Assembly: GCF_028712425.1 (NCBI RefSeq)
Contig: NZ_JAQTQD010000005.1
Coordinates: forward strand, 69,779-133,778
From: Methanoregula sp.
GTDB taxonomy: Archaea; Halobacteriota; Methanomicrobia; Methanomicrobiales; Methanospirillaceae
Reading direction: 5' to 3'
DNA: 64,000 nucleotides
Shown here: one piece after another, positions 17,459 through 26,762 of the stretch
How the letters are laid out: every line of letters begins with the position of its first letter
How positions within the stretch are numbered: position 1 is the stretch's first letter
Notes under the pieces: model-generated
Database searches by the model: none
What the model was told of the DNA's origin: nothing
Seen by the model: only the letters and a program-made list of their open reading frames with translations
Program-made: the position numbers and the translations under genes

Positions 17459-18811
17459 TCACTGTTTCCTGTTGCCGGCTTTGGAAGGGGAAGAGACGGT
17501 CTTCTTCGCAAGCCCCGCAAAGTCCGATCCTTCGAAATCCAGTGTGGCGAAATAATCGCTCGCGGTCTCTGCCCTCCGGATGAGTTTGAACCTGCCGCCT
17601 TTCTGCATCAGGAACTCAGCCGACCGGAGTTTCCCGTTGTAGTTGAATCCCATCGCAGAGCCGTGCGCTCCGGTCTCATGGATAACCATGAGGTCGCCGG
17701 GGCTGATCTCGGGAAGGACTCTCTGGACGGCGAACTTGTCGTTGTTCTCGCACAGGCTGCCGGTCACATCGTACACGTGGTCCAGGGGACGGTCCTCCTT
17801 TCCGAGCACCGTTATGTGGTGATAGGCGCCGTAGAACGCGGGGCGCATCAGGTTTGCCATGCACGCGTCCAGCCCGACATAATCGCGGTGCTTTTTTGCA
17901 ACATGGCGAACGCGGGAGACAAGGTAGCCGTACGGCCCGGTCACCGCCCTTCCGCTCTCCATGACGATGCGTATCGGGGAAAGACCGTTTTTGACAATGA
18001 TCTCGTTGTAGTGCTCATGCACCCTGCGGGCATAGTCCTCGATGTCCACCTGGTGATCGACCGGGGAATAGGGGATGCCGATACCCCCGCCAAGGTTGAT
18101 GAACTCCACTTTGATTTTGGTCTTCTCGTGGATCTCGACAGCAAGCTCAAAGAGCAGCCGGGCTGCATCGGCAAGGATCTTCTCGTCCCGCTGGTTGGAG
18201 ACGATCATGGCGTGCAGGCCGAACCGGGTGGCACCTTTCTGCTGTGCAAGCTGGTACGCTTTCAGGATCTGGTCGTGGGTAAGCCCGTATTTCGCCTCGC
18301 TGGGGTTCCCGATGATCGGGTTACCGTGGCTGTAATCGTCCCCCGGGTTGTAGCGGAAGCAGATCAGATCCGGGATACCTGCGATCTTCTCGAGGAAGTC
18401 CAGGTGGGTGATATCGTCGAGGTTGATGATCGCCCCGAGCTTTTTTGCCTGGACAAACTCCTCTGCGGGCGTATCATTGGAGGTGAACATAATCTCCTCC
18501 CCTTTGATCCCGACAGCATCGGAGAGCAGGAGCTCGGGGAGCGAGCTGCAGTCCGCTCCCATGCCCTCCTCGTGCAGGAGACGGAGGATGTACGGGTTGG
18601 GGAGGGCCTTGACCGCGAAGTAGTTCTTGAAGCCGCCCTCTTTCCCATCTGTTGTAGGTACCCACGAGAATGCTTTGTACAGCCGGCGCGATCCGGCACG
18701 GATCGCCTCCTCATCGTAGACATGGAACGGCGTGGGGTATTCCTTCTCCAGCTCCTCAATGTGGGAGAGGGAGAATGGAACGGTTTTTTGTATGGGTTTT
18801 GATCCCTGCAT
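17459..18811 (-). CDS. lysA: Diaminopimelate decarboxylase, divergent subfamily
   Basis: 450-residue fold-type III PLP enzyme for the last step of lysine synthesis. The PLP Lys is Lys68 (YFAVKALPNP). The glycine loop is NLGGGIGIPY, the substrate motif is VMESGRAVTGPYG and the active-site Cys is Cys354 (GSLCENNDKFA). It differs from textbook LysA: the usual HIGSQ segment reads MIVSNQ after GLHA, and the usual GAYG reads GAHG (His383). I recall similar changes in a widespread bacterial/archaeal subfamily still annotated as LysA. It is followed by dapF, so the pair looks like a lysine operon. Confidence 0.88.
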   Translation of the reverse strand: MQGSKPIQKTVPFSLSHIEELEKEYPTPFHVYDEEAIRAGSRRLYKAFSWVPTTDGKEGGFKNYFAVKALPNPYILRLLHEEGMGADCSSLPELLLSDAVGIKGEEIMFTSNDTPAEEFVQAKKLGAIINLDDITHLDFLEKIAGIPDLICFRYNPGDDYSHGNPIIGNPSEAKYGLTHDQILKAYQLAQQKGATRFGLHAMIVSNQRDEKILADAARLLFELAVEIHEKTKIKVEFINLGGGIGIPYSPVDHQVDIEDYARRVHEHYNEIIVKNGLSPIRIVMESGRAVTGPYGYLVSRVRHVAKKHRDYVGLDACMANLMRPAFYGAYHHITVLGKEDRPLDHVYDVTGSLCENNDKFAVQRVLPEISPGDLMVIHETGAHGSAMGFNYNGKLRSAEFLMQKGGRFKLIRRAETASDYFATLDFEGSDFAGLAKKTVSSPSKAGNRKQ

Positions 18812-18967
18812 GCATAGAAATGGTCTCTCAAGAAACTTATCCTTTGAGATGATCGGGGGGGTGGGGGAAAACCAATGACAAGCGGAATCGCCTGTCTGAG
18901 AAGTGCCTGAAACCGTCGATACGGTCCGGTATCCGTGAACGGTTTTCCTCTTCCCTGCCGGGAGAGT

Positions 18968-19942
18968 CTAGTCCCCGTTAAAGCCCGCCTTTGGATCGCC
19001 GGCCAGGGTAAACTCCCCGATCTCCCATCCGAGATACTCGCGGATAATCACGTAAGCCATTTGCGGGGGGATGGCACCCTGCTCGGTGACGATGAGGTCG
19101 ATATATTCCGCAGGAGTAACATCGAAGGCCGGGTTCCGGACCGTAACGTTCGGCAGCGTCCGTGCAATCTCGTCAGGCAGCACTTCGTGGGGGGGGCGTT
19201 CCTCGATCTCGATCAGCTCGCCGACAACGGTCCGGGGTGCGAACTTGTAAGTCTCAGCGGCAACGATCACGTTCACCCTCGCCTCGGCAGCGGTATGGGC
19301 GACCTGAGAGGTCCCGATCTTGTTGACAACCGCACCGTTTACCGTCACTGCATCCGCCCCGACGATGACGAGATCGACATCATTGATGAACGACCGGACT
19401 GCCGAGTCGACGATGAAGTTCGTCTTTATGCCGGCATCGTTCAGGGTCCGGATCGTGATATGCCCCTGGTTCCTTGGGCGGACTTCCGTTGCAAAGACCT
19501 CGATCTCCTTCCCCTGCCGGTGGGCCTCGATCATGCACCCGAGCGCGACCTCCGAGTTGCAATGGGTGAGGATCACGTCACCGTCACGGATATGCCGGGC
19601 TCCGAACTCCGCGATCTTCTCAACTGCATGCTGCGAGGAGTGGATGAACTGTTCGGCGCGGTGGATGACGCCGTTCCGTGCCTGGTCTGCGGTCTTTGCT
19701 GCCGCCAGGCCGGTCATGACATAATGGACAGCATTCGGGAGCGATACGGCTGTCGGCCGGGTCGAGACGAGCAGCGCCGCGGCTGTTGCCATCTCCTTCT
19801 TGAACGCTGCAGTATCCATGGCATCCAGGGAGAGGGCATGATCCCGCAGGGCTTCCGCTGCTGCCCGTGCAATCCTTCCGGCGCCACGGATCTCCATGCT
19901 CTTTATCTTCTCAGCGGTTTCAGGTACGGTCATCAGCTTCAC
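18968..19942 (-). CDS. Ribose-1,5-bisphosphate isomerase
   Basis: 324-residue member of the eIF2B-alpha/MtnA-like fold. The archaeal enzymes convert ribose-1,5-bisphosphate to ribulose-1,5-bisphosphate, linking AMP phosphorylase to type III RuBisCO in nucleoside catabolism. Family features are the start MEIRGAGRIARAAAEAL, RPTAVSLPNAVHYVM, ILTHCNSEVALG (with the putative catalytic Cys), ATEVRPRNQG and VIVGADAVTVNGAVVNKIGT. No RuBisCO or AMP phosphorylase gene is in the window. The first codon is GTG at 19942; an ATG three codons later is equally possible. Confidence 0.9.
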   Translation of the reverse strand: MKLMTVPETAEKIKSMEIRGAGRIARAAAEALRDHALSLDAMDTAAFKKEMATAAALLVSTRPTAVSLPNAVHYVMTGLAAAKTADQARNGVIHRAEQFIHSSQHAVEKIAEFGARHIRDGDVILTHCNSEVALGCMIEAHRQGKEIEVFATEVRPRNQGHITIRTLNDAGIKTNFIVDSAVRSFINDVDLVIVGADAVTVNGAVVNKIGTSQVAHTAAEARVNVIVAAETYKFAPRTVVGELIEIEERPPHEVLPDEIARTLPNVTVRNPAFDVTPAEYIDLIVTEQGAIPPQMAYVIIREYLGWEIGEFTLAGDPKAGFNGD

Positions 19943-19991
19943 TGATCCCTTTCATCAGGCAGCATAAAAAGGATTATCTCCGGGTTTTACC

Positions 19992-20849
19992 ATGTCCGTT
20001 GCCGTTGTATTCGACAGTGCCGGAACGCTTCTCTCCACCTACCGGGTTGCAAAGGATATCTGCAACAGGAGTCTCCTGCCGGGAATCGAGACCACAACCC
20101 TGACGTTCAGTTCACCGGACCGTGTCCTGATCGTGCTTCCTGTCCATTCCAAGGACCTGATGGCCACTCCCCCGGACACGCTCCTGTCCCACTACCTCGC
20201 CGACCGGAACATCTACTTTGGCGTCAGCTGCACCCGGAAGATTGTCACGGCCGAGGATATCGCGGACGTCTTATATGCTGACCAAAGAGCCCGGGCTGGT
20301 GACCTCCAGGAGTGCATCCGGAATGTCTGGTCTGTCTGCAGGGCGGAGGAGATGGTCACCCTCAACAGCGGGGCAATCATCAACATGGCGCACAAGGCCA
20401 TCGAGTTCACTATCACGGCCGGCGGCTGGCCATTCCCCGGCGCAAAAGAGACGATCACCGCCCTGCACCGGATGGGCGTCCCCACGTTCATCGCGTCCGG
20501 GGACCGGGTAACGAAGCTCGAGAAGATGGCCGACCACTTCGGCATCCCCCGCGACCGGGTGTACGGGGTCGCGACACCCTCGATCAAGGCACAGATCGTC
20601 CACGACCTCCGGCAGGAGTACGACAAGGTCCTGATGGTGGGCGACGGGATCAACGACCTCTTTGCCCTGAGGAACGCCGACATTGCGATCCTGACCGTTG
20701 AACAGCCGGGCGACCGGCCCGAGGAGCTCTTCAAGGAAGCGGACTTCGTTGTGAACAATGTCAGCGAGGTTAAGGCAATCGTGGAGGAACTGCTCGCGCA
20801 CGGGAAAATTTGCGATCGTGACGGCAGCGGGGTATCATATAAAAGGTAA
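19992..20849 (+). CDS. HAD-superfamily protein, soluble P-type-ATPase-like, altered motif I
   Basis: 285 residues with a HAD phosphatase core split around an extra N-terminal region: motif I DSAGTLLS (residues 8-15), motif II FIASGD, a motif III Lys region (SIKAQIVHDL) and motif IV MVGDGINDLFALRNADIAI. The latter is the GDGxND form typical of P-type ATPases and phosphoserine phosphatase-like HADs. Motif I has Asp-Ser-Ala, so the second, acid/base Asp of ordinary phosphatases is Ala. It ends 35 bp before atwA, but atwA has its own TATA box overlapping this gene's end, so co-transcription is only possible. Substrate unknown. Confidence 0.8.
   Translation: MSVAVVFDSAGTLLSTYRVAKDICNRSLLPGIETTTLTFSSPDRVLIVLPVHSKDLMATPPDTLLSHYLADRNIYFGVSCTRKIVTAEDIADVLYADQRARAGDLQECIRNVWSVCRAEEMVTLNSGAIINMAHKAIEFTITAGGWPFPGAKETITALHRMGVPTFIASGDRVTKLEKMADHFGIPRDRVYGVATPSIKAQIVHDLRQEYDKVLMVGDGINDLFALRNADIAILTVEQPGDRPEELFKEADFVVNNVSEVKAIVEELLAHGKICDRDGSGVSYKR
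20836..20844 (+). promoter_or_regulatory. TATA box of the MCR activation gene block
   Basis: CATATAAAA lies inside the end of the HAD gene and is centred about 45 bases before the atwA ATG. It predicts a transcript start near 20866 with an AAGGG at 20876-20880 upstream of the ATG. It probably drives the whole run to 28212. Confidence 0.6.
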
Positions 20850-20884
20850 TATGCGACCTGTGCTACATTAGATACAAGGGTATT

Positions 20885-22498
20885 ATGAAGGCTCCATTGA
20901 TCACGGTTGAGAACCTCTGCATGGCCTTTAATGGCGAAAAGGTCCTCAAGAACGTCTCTTTTGAGATTGGCGAGGGCGAGATCCTCGGGATTATCGGCAG
21001 GAGCGGTGCCGGTAAGACGGTCCTGATGCACCTCATACGCGGGGTCGAGCAGCCGCCGACCAGCGGGAAGATCATCTACCACATGGCGGCCTGCCCGTCC
21101 TGCGAGTACATGGATGTTGGGAGTTCTGCGGGGAAGCCATGCCCGCATTGCGGGAGAACGCTTGCTGCCCTGGATGTTAACCTCTGGGACGATAAAAACG
21201 ACGAGCTCAAGCGGCGCGTGATGCGGCGGACCGCGATCATGTTCCAGCGTACCTTCGCCCTGTACGGGGACGACCGCGTCATCGAGAACGTCCTCCATGC
21301 ACTCGATGATATCGGTTACCCGCCCGAGAAATCCATTAACCGTGCAGCGGACTTAATCGACCAGGTCAGGCTCTCCCACCGCATGATGCACATCGCCCGC
21401 GACCTCTCGGGTGGCGAGAAGCAGCGGGTCGTGCTCGCCCGGCAGCTGGCCAAGGAGCCGGTCATGCTCTTTGCCGACGAGCCCACCGGCACGCTCGATC
21501 CCGACACGGCAAAGATCGTGCACAGCATGCTCATCGAGGCTGCGAAAGCCAACAACATGGGCATGGTCGTCACCTCTCACTTTTCGCAGGTCATCGAGGA
21601 CGTTGCCCACCGGGCGATCCTCATGACCGACGGGAAGATCGCAAAGATCGGATCCCCGAAAGAAGTGATCGCCGAGTTCATGAAAGGCTACGATGACACC
21701 GAGGAGTTCGGGGAGACCGAGCTGGGCGACAACATTGTTGTCGCCCGCGACCTCATCAAGCGGTACATCTCCGTGGACCGTGGCGTGGTCAAGGCAGTCA
21801 ACGGTGTCACGTTCGAGGTGGCAGCAAAGGAGATCTTCGGGATCATCGGCAAGAGCGGGGCCGGCAAGACAACGCTCTCGGGTATCATGGCGGGCCTGAT
21901 CGAGCCGACGAGCGGGGAGATCAATGTCCGCATCGGCGATGAATGGATCGACATGACCAAGCCCGGCATCGACCAGCGCGGGCGGGCAACAGGGTATATC
22001 GGCCTCCTCCACCAGGAATACGACCTCTTCCCCCACCGGAACGTTCTCGACAACCTGACTGATGCCATCGGCCTCGAGTTCCCCAAGGAGCTCGCCATGA
22101 GAAAGGCGCTTGTCACCCTGAAGATGGCCGGCTTCACCGAGGAGAAGAGCAAGGAGATCCTTGACCGGATGCCCGGCCAGCTCTCTGAAGGGGAGCGGCA
22201 CCGCGTTGCCCTTGCCCAGGTGCTCATCCGCGAGCCCCGGATCGTCATTCTCGACGAACCCACGGGAACCATGGACCCCATCACAAAGGTCGATGTCAAG
22301 CACTCCATCATGCACTCCCGCGAGGAGATGGACGAGACCTTCATCGTGGTCTCCCACGACATGGACTTTGTCCGGGACATCTGCGACCGGCTCGCCCTGA
22401 TGCGGGGAGGAAAGATCGTCCATATCGGCAAGACGAACGAAGTCCTTGCTATCCTAACCGAAGAAGAGAAGAAGGTCATGGGCCAGCCAACAGCGTAA
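20885..22498 (+). CDS. atwA: AtwA, component A2 of MCR activation
   Basis: 537-residue double ABC ATPase. NBD1 has Walker A GRSGAGKT (38-45), signature LSGGE and Walker B MLFADEPTG. NBD2 has GKSGAGKT, LSEGE and VILDEPTG. A zinc-ribbon-like insert with Cys70, 73, 86 and 89 sits inside NBD1, as in known A2 proteins. There are no membrane segments: this is a soluble ATPase that couples ATP hydrolysis to reductive activation of the nickel cofactor F430 in methyl-coenzyme M reductase. It is first in a compact run of methanogenesis-marker genes. Confidence 0.96.
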   Translation: MKAPLITVENLCMAFNGEKVLKNVSFEIGEGEILGIIGRSGAGKTVLMHLIRGVEQPPTSGKIIYHMAACPSCEYMDVGSSAGKPCPHCGRTLAALDVNLWDDKNDELKRRVMRRTAIMFQRTFALYGDDRVIENVLHALDDIGYPPEKSINRAADLIDQVRLSHRMMHIARDLSGGEKQRVVLARQLAKEPVMLFADEPTGTLDPDTAKIVHSMLIEAAKANNMGMVVTSHFSQVIEDVAHRAILMTDGKIAKIGSPKEVIAEFMKGYDDTEEFGETELGDNIVVARDLIKRYISVDRGVVKAVNGVTFEVAAKEIFGIIGKSGAGKTTLSGIMAGLIEPTSGEINVRIGDEWIDMTKPGIDQRGRATGYIGLLHQEYDLFPHRNVLDNLTDAIGLEFPKELAMRKALVTLKMAGFTEEKSKEILDRMPGQLSEGERHRVALAQVLIREPRIVILDEPTGTMDPITKVDVKHSIMHSREEMDETFIVVSHDMDFVRDICDRLALMRGGKIVHIGKTNEVLAILTEEEKKVMGQPTA

Positions 22499-22507
22499 GG
22501 AGTCCTG

Positions 22508-24037
22508 ATGATTTCCATCCATCTTGACGGGAAGAAGATGGATCTGGCCAAAGGGAGTACCTTAAAGGCCATCCTTTCCGATCATCCTGCAGACTGTGCC
22601 GTGGGCATCATCCGCCCGGCAACGCAGGAACAGAGAAAGACCGCGAACCTTGCCATAAGCACCACGGCCGGTGAAATCACGGTCGAGCTGGGCGGGACAG
22701 AGAACAGGTTTCTGGAGTCGCCGGAGATCATCGCAAAGCTTGCCCTCCACTGGGGGGACCGGTACGCTTCTGCATTCGGGCCATTCCCCTCGTCAATCCG
22801 CCCCCGCCGGAAGCCCAGCGTGTACGAGCGGGGCGATGTCATTCTTGGCTGTGGCGGGTACGAACCGGATCGTTCGTACCTGATCTTTGCTAAGACCCGC
22901 CATTCCGCCGACCACGGGGCAGATGAGACCGGAGGTGTTCTCGGGAAAGTGGTCAGCGGCCGCGGCGTCCTCGACCGGTTCACCACCGGGAACCGGATCA
23001 CGAAGATCGAGCCGGTGGTCAGCTGGGCCGATACCAGCCGCTCGTTCACGACAACCGACCTTGGGCTGGTGCTCGAGGATGGCATGCAGGTCGTGACCCG
23101 GGTCGGGATCATTGCCCAGGGATACTCCCCTGAAAAGATCACGACCGAAGCGGCAGCAAGTGTCGAGCACATGCTCCTTGCCCTCCAGCACGGCAGGTTT
23201 GTTGTCGGGAGGGCCGCATCGGCACATATCCTCGACCTGCACCTTGCGGGATCGGATGACATTTCCCAGGAATACCGGAAGCCGCGGCGGGAAGGTGCTG
23301 TCACGGTCCGCAACACCGGGAAAGCAGCCGGGGGGATCTTCATCTACCGCGTGGATGTCCCGGGCAGCCCCGCCCACAATATGGCCGGGCAGGTGGTCTC
23401 CGGCATCGAACTTGTTAAACTGGCAAAAGAGCACGACATACTCCAAATCAGCGTCCGCCCGGAACGGATCGACCTGCTCGGGCGCCCGCTTGCAAAGGCA
23501 AAAGAGATTGCAGCTGCGGCCGGTTTCACGCTGAAGGTTGATAAAGACGGCGACGACCGGATCATCGTCTCGCAGGAACCCGGCACAACGCTCGATGTGT
23601 TAAACGAGAAACTTGCCACCGTAACAACCGCACCGGTTGACAAGGTCATCGATATCGAGCTCGACGATGCAAAGGCTCCCGAGAGCTGTGCGATATTCCG
23701 GCGGTTCACCGGCCTCAAGGAGCACGATGCCGGGATGATGCCGGTCTTCTTTAAGTTCGAGGATGTTGTCCTCTTCAAGCCGCCCATTGCCCCCGACACC
23801 AAGATCACGCCCGAGAACCAGCCGGTGGACGAGTCCCCGGCCAATGCGCTCGCGATAACAAACGACACCCGGAAAGGGGCCGGGCTCGTCGGCGTGCGCC
23901 TCTCGGCAAACAAGGAGTTCGGGCCTACTTCGGAGCCCTTCGAGGGGACGAACATCATCGGGCGTGTTATCGATACAGAGAAAGTGAAGAAAGTGAAGGA
24001 GCGGGAGACTGTGTATATCAGGGAGGTGAAGCGGTGA
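22508..24037 (+). CDS. mmp3: Methanogenesis marker protein 3
   Basis: 509 residues. The N-terminus (ISIHLDGKKMDLAKGSTLKAIL) looks like a ubiquitin/beta-grasp-type strand pattern, and later segments (ESCAIFRRFTGLKEHDAGMMPVFF) match the methanogen marker 3 family. As I recall, Mmp3 is a subunit of the purified MCR activation complex together with McrC, Mmp7, Mmp17 and AtwA. It starts 9 bp after atwA behind an AAGGAG site at 22497-22502, and its end overlaps mmp6 by 4 bp, so translation is probably coupled. Confidence 0.95.
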   Translation: MISIHLDGKKMDLAKGSTLKAILSDHPADCAVGIIRPATQEQRKTANLAISTTAGEITVELGGTENRFLESPEIIAKLALHWGDRYASAFGPFPSSIRPRRKPSVYERGDVILGCGGYEPDRSYLIFAKTRHSADHGADETGGVLGKVVSGRGVLDRFTTGNRITKIEPVVSWADTSRSFTTTDLGLVLEDGMQVVTRVGIIAQGYSPEKITTEAAASVEHMLLALQHGRFVVGRAASAHILDLHLAGSDDISQEYRKPRREGAVTVRNTGKAAGGIFIYRVDVPGSPAHNMAGQVVSGIELVKLAKEHDILQISVRPERIDLLGRPLAKAKEIAAAAGFTLKVDKDGDDRIIVSQEPGTTLDVLNEKLATVTTAPVDKVIDIELDDAKAPESCAIFRRFTGLKEHDAGMMPVFFKFEDVVLFKPPIAPDTKITPENQPVDESPANALAITNDTRKGAGLVGVRLSANKEFGPTSEPFEGTNIIGRVIDTEKVKKVKERETVYIREVKR

Positions 24038-24492
24038 CGGAGTATACCCCGACCCATGTCGGCACCGTTACAAAATATGTTGTGGTGGAGTCGTTCGAGG
24101 TCACGCCAACGGACCTTGCCCTGCGGGGGTACGAGATCTCGAAGGGCACCATGATCAAGGAGACCTGTTTTGGGCTCGTTGTGAACGGGAAGGAGGAAGA
24201 GGTCGACCGGATCGTGACGGAACTCCGGAAGATGGACCCGGACCATATCTTTGTGAAGGACCGGGGTTTCCCTCCCGGCGATTCCCGGCGCTGCCGGGCA
24301 AACCTTGGCGGGGCCCGTCCCGGCTACCACGGCATGGAGTACGAGATGACCGTCATCCCCTATGTCTCGCATGGCCTCGAAGCGTTAGAGAAGCGCGACG
24401 CCGCAGCCGTCCCGGCACCAAAAGATCCGCTCGAAAAACCGGCGCTGGACATTCTCACGCTCAAGAAACTTATCAAAGCACAGGAGTCCTGA
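24034..24492 (+). CDS. mmp6: Methanogenesis marker protein 6
   Basis: 152 residues, GTG start in a 4-bp overlap with mmp3. Family-typical segments include TKYVVVESFEVTPTDLALR and the Gly/Arg-rich FPPGDSRRCRANLGGARPGYHG. No catalytic motif is recognisable. It occurs almost only in methanogens and anaerobic alkane oxidisers, usually beside mmp5, so a role in MCR maturation or activation is inferred from context only. Confidence 0.94.
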   Translation: MTEYTPTHVGTVTKYVVVESFEVTPTDLALRGYEISKGTMIKETCFGLVVNGKEEEVDRIVTELRKMDPDHIFVKDRGFPPGDSRRCRANLGGARPGYHGMEYEMTVIPYVSHGLEALEKRDAAAVPAPKDPLEKPALDILTLKKLIKAQES

Positions 24493-24494
24493 AC

Positions 24495-24941
24495 ATGGCA
24501 AAAGTATTCATCTACCCTGCAACGAGCCTGATCCTCTCTGACCTCGTCTCCCGGCACGGCCACACCCCCCTCTCGTCGGCCATTGCCGTCCGCGAGCGTA
24601 TCCAGACGGCAGGCCTGGAGTCCCCGCCCCTCCAGATCACCCCCGAAGAGCCGAAGAAAGGCCTGAAGTGGGCAGCCGTCGAGGTCCCGGCCGGCGTCCG
24701 GGGCAGGATGTCGCTCTACGGCCCGATGATCGAACAGGCTGAGGCTGCGATCATCATCAACGATGCCGATCTTGCCTTCGGGTGCATGGGGTGCGCCCGG
24801 ACAAACGAACTCATCAAGTTCCTCCTGCGCCAGAAAGATATCCCGAAACTTGACCTGAACTACCCGAAGAACGAGGAAGAGGGCGTGCAGTTCGTTGCCG
24901 CGATCAAGCGTTTCCTCGGTGAGCTGGGAGGACCGAAATGA
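24495..24941 (+). CDS. mmp5: Methanogenesis marker protein 5
   Basis: 148 residues. It has a central [16 protein letters not shown] motif with two closely spaced Cys that could bind metal or an Fe-S cluster, and [20 protein letters not shown] just before it. The family is a methanogenesis marker of unknown function. It sits 2 bp after mmp6 and overlaps mmp15 by 4 bp, which argues for a stoichiometric partner within this block. Confidence 0.94.
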   Translation: MAKVFIYPATSLILSDLVSRHGHTPLSSAIAVRERIQTAGLESPPLQITPEEPKKGLKWAAVEVPAGVRGRMSLYGPMIEQAEAAIIINDADLAFGCMGCARTNELIKFLLRQKDIPKLDLNYPKNEEEGVQFVAAIKRFLGELGGPK

Positions 24942-26176
24942 CGCCCCCGGTACGGATCGCCCAGCTCTCCTGCGGTGCCGATTACTCCGGCGTCCAGCGC
25001 GAGATCGAAGAGGCCGCACGCGAAGTCAACGGCGAGATCTTCTTCCCGGATATTGCCTTAAAGGATATAAGGAAAGACTTCGACGCATTCGGGCTCGATG
25101 TGCGGAGCCCCGACCTGAAGCTTGCCATTGCCCGGGCAAAAGCCCTTGTCGAGGGGCGGGTCGAGGCGGATGCTGTCTTCATCGCCACCTGCTTCCGGTG
25201 CGCCGAGGCCGCCATCGTGCGAAACGAACTCCGGCACTACATCAACGAGAACTCGAAGCTGCCGGTGGTCAGCTATTCTTTCACCGAGCGGACAACCTCC
25301 GGGACGCTCCTGACAAGAATGGAGGCCCTGACCACCATCGCCCGCCGGCGTGCCCTCCTTGCCCGCGAAACCCAGCAGGGGATCACCCTCGGCCTCGACT
25401 CCGGGTCCGCGACAACGAAGGCGATCGTGATGAAGGACAATAAGATCATCGGTACCGGTTGGCAGCCCACAACGGAAGTGCTGAAGAGCGCTCATGCCGT
25501 GATCGATGCTGCTCTTTCCGAGGCCGGGATCACCATGAAGGAAGTCCAGGCGATCGGCACCACGGGGTACGGACGGTTCCTCGTGGGTAAAGACATCAAC
25601 GCCGACCTCATCCAGGAAGAACTGACCGTGAACTCGAAGGGGGCAGTCTACCTCGCCGACCGCCAGCACGGGCCGGCCACAGTAATCGATATCGGCGGCA
25701 TGGACAACAAGGCCATCGCGGTTATGGATGGGATCCCGGGAACCTTCACGATGGGCGGTATCTGCGCTGGTGCAAGCGGCCGGTTCCTGGAGATGACCGC
25801 AAAGCGTCTCGGTGTCGACATCACCGAGCTCGGTCCCCTTGCCATGAAAGGATTCAGCGGCCGGGTGCCGATGAACAGCTACTGCATCGTCTTTGGCACC
25901 CAGAGTCTGGTGAACGCCCTTGCTGCCGGGTCAACCCGCGAGGACGTGGCCGCTGCCGCCTGTCACAGCGTGGCTGAGCAGGTCTTCGAGCAGCAGCTGC
26001 AGGAAGTGGACATCAAGGAACCGGTCATCATGGTGGGCGGCACATCCCTCATCGAAGGGCTCGTCCATGCCATGGGCGAGCTGCTCCAGACAAAGGTTGT
26101 TGTCCCGCACCATTCCCAGTACATCGGGTCCGTAGGATCGGCACTGCTGGCTTCCGGGTTCATCAAGGAACATTGA
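24938..26176 (+). CDS. mmp15: Methanogenesis marker protein 15, archerase-like ATPase fusion
   Basis: 412 residues. The C-terminal two thirds is an actin/Hsp70-fold ATPase of the BadF/HgdC type: phosphate loop [25 protein letters not shown] and two Cys in the positions that hold a bridging [4Fe-4S] cluster in dehydratase activators (Cys276 in [11 protein letters not shown], Cys316 in NSYCIVFG). The N-terminal about 145 residues carry CFRC (Cys85, 88) and a [13 protein letters not shown] stretch resembling the C-terminal part of 2-hydroxyacyl-CoA dehydratase subunits. The protein thus looks like an activator joined to a remnant of its client. It may supply low-potential electrons for MCR activation; this is inference. 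Confidence 0.93.
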   Translation: MTPPVRIAQLSCGADYSGVQREIEEAAREVNGEIFFPDIALKDIRKDFDAFGLDVRSPDLKLAIARAKALVEGRVEADAVFIATCFRCAEAAIVRNELRHYINENSKLPVVSYSFTERTTSGTLLTRMEALTTIARRRALLARETQQGITLGLDSGSATTKAIVMKDNKIIGTGWQPTTEVLKSAHAVIDAALSEAGITMKEVQAIGTTGYGRFLVGKDINADLIQEELTVNSKGAVYLADRQHGPATVIDIGGMDNKAIAVMDGIPGTFTMGGICAGASGRFLEMTAKRLGVDITELGPLAMKGFSGRVPMNSYCIVFGTQSLVNALAAGSTREDVAAAACHSVAEQVFEQQLQEVDIKEPVIMVGGTSLIEGLVHAMGELLQTKVVVPHHSQYIGSVGSALLASGFIKEH

Positions 26177-26177
26177 G

Positions 26178-26762
26178 ATGCAGGCTGTTGAGTATTTCGA
26201 GGTCGAATGCCCCGAGGCGCTGGGCGGGGAGTACTACAAGCAGATCGCAAACGATGTCCTGCTTGACCACAACCTGTTGAAGGTCATTGACAAACTCCAC
26301 ATCTTCATCGACCCGAAGGTACCGGTCTTTGTGGCGGTCGGGCTTCTCAAGAAGATCTCAACCCGGGTCCGTGTCGGCGATTTCGCAAACGTGAACCCGC
26401 TGGAGGGAAAGATGACGCTCGTCATATCGGATGAGACGTACCTTGCCTCCATGCTGAAGATCTTCTGGGAGCGTTTCGGGAAGGAGAAGGTCGAGCAACC
26501 CGACCGGTTCACGGTAATCCTCTATAATGTCCCGGCAACGCCAAAGGAGATCGAGGATATCGTTGTGGGTGACCCGAGCGAGTCGCTCCATAAAGACCTC
26601 ATTTATGCCCTCCGGTGCATCGCCCCCGAGGGCTTCCGGCTCCGTAGCGAGATCTTCACTGGCACGAAATTTACATTTGTGGCGAGCGAGAATACCCTTG
26701 CCGAGGACATCGATACCCTGGTTGCCGAGAAGTTCAGGCTGATGGGAGAGGTGCCGCCATGA
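26178..26762 (+). CDS. mmp17: Methanogenesis marker protein 17
   Basis: 194 residues with no enzyme motif that I recognise. The sequence (VEYFEVECPEALGGEYYKQIA at the start, VGDFANVNPLEGKMTLVISD in the middle) matches the methanogen marker 17 family, a reported subunit of the MCR activation complex. It starts 1 bp after mmp15 and overlaps mmp7 by 4 bp, so the three are probably translated together. Confidence 0.94.
   Translation: MQAVEYFEVECPEALGGEYYKQIANDVLLDHNLLKVIDKLHIFIDPKVPVFVAVGLLKKISTRVRVGDFANVNPLEGKMTLVISDETYLASMLKIFWERFGKEKVEQPDRFTVILYNVPATPKEIEDIVVGDPSESLHKDLIYALRCIAPEGFRLRSEIFTGTKFTFVASENTLAEDIDTLVAEKFRLMGEVPP

Noticed and set aside
17228-18802. 524-codon open frame opposite lysA
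   Set aside because: Shadow of lysA, whose motifs are clear on the minus strand.
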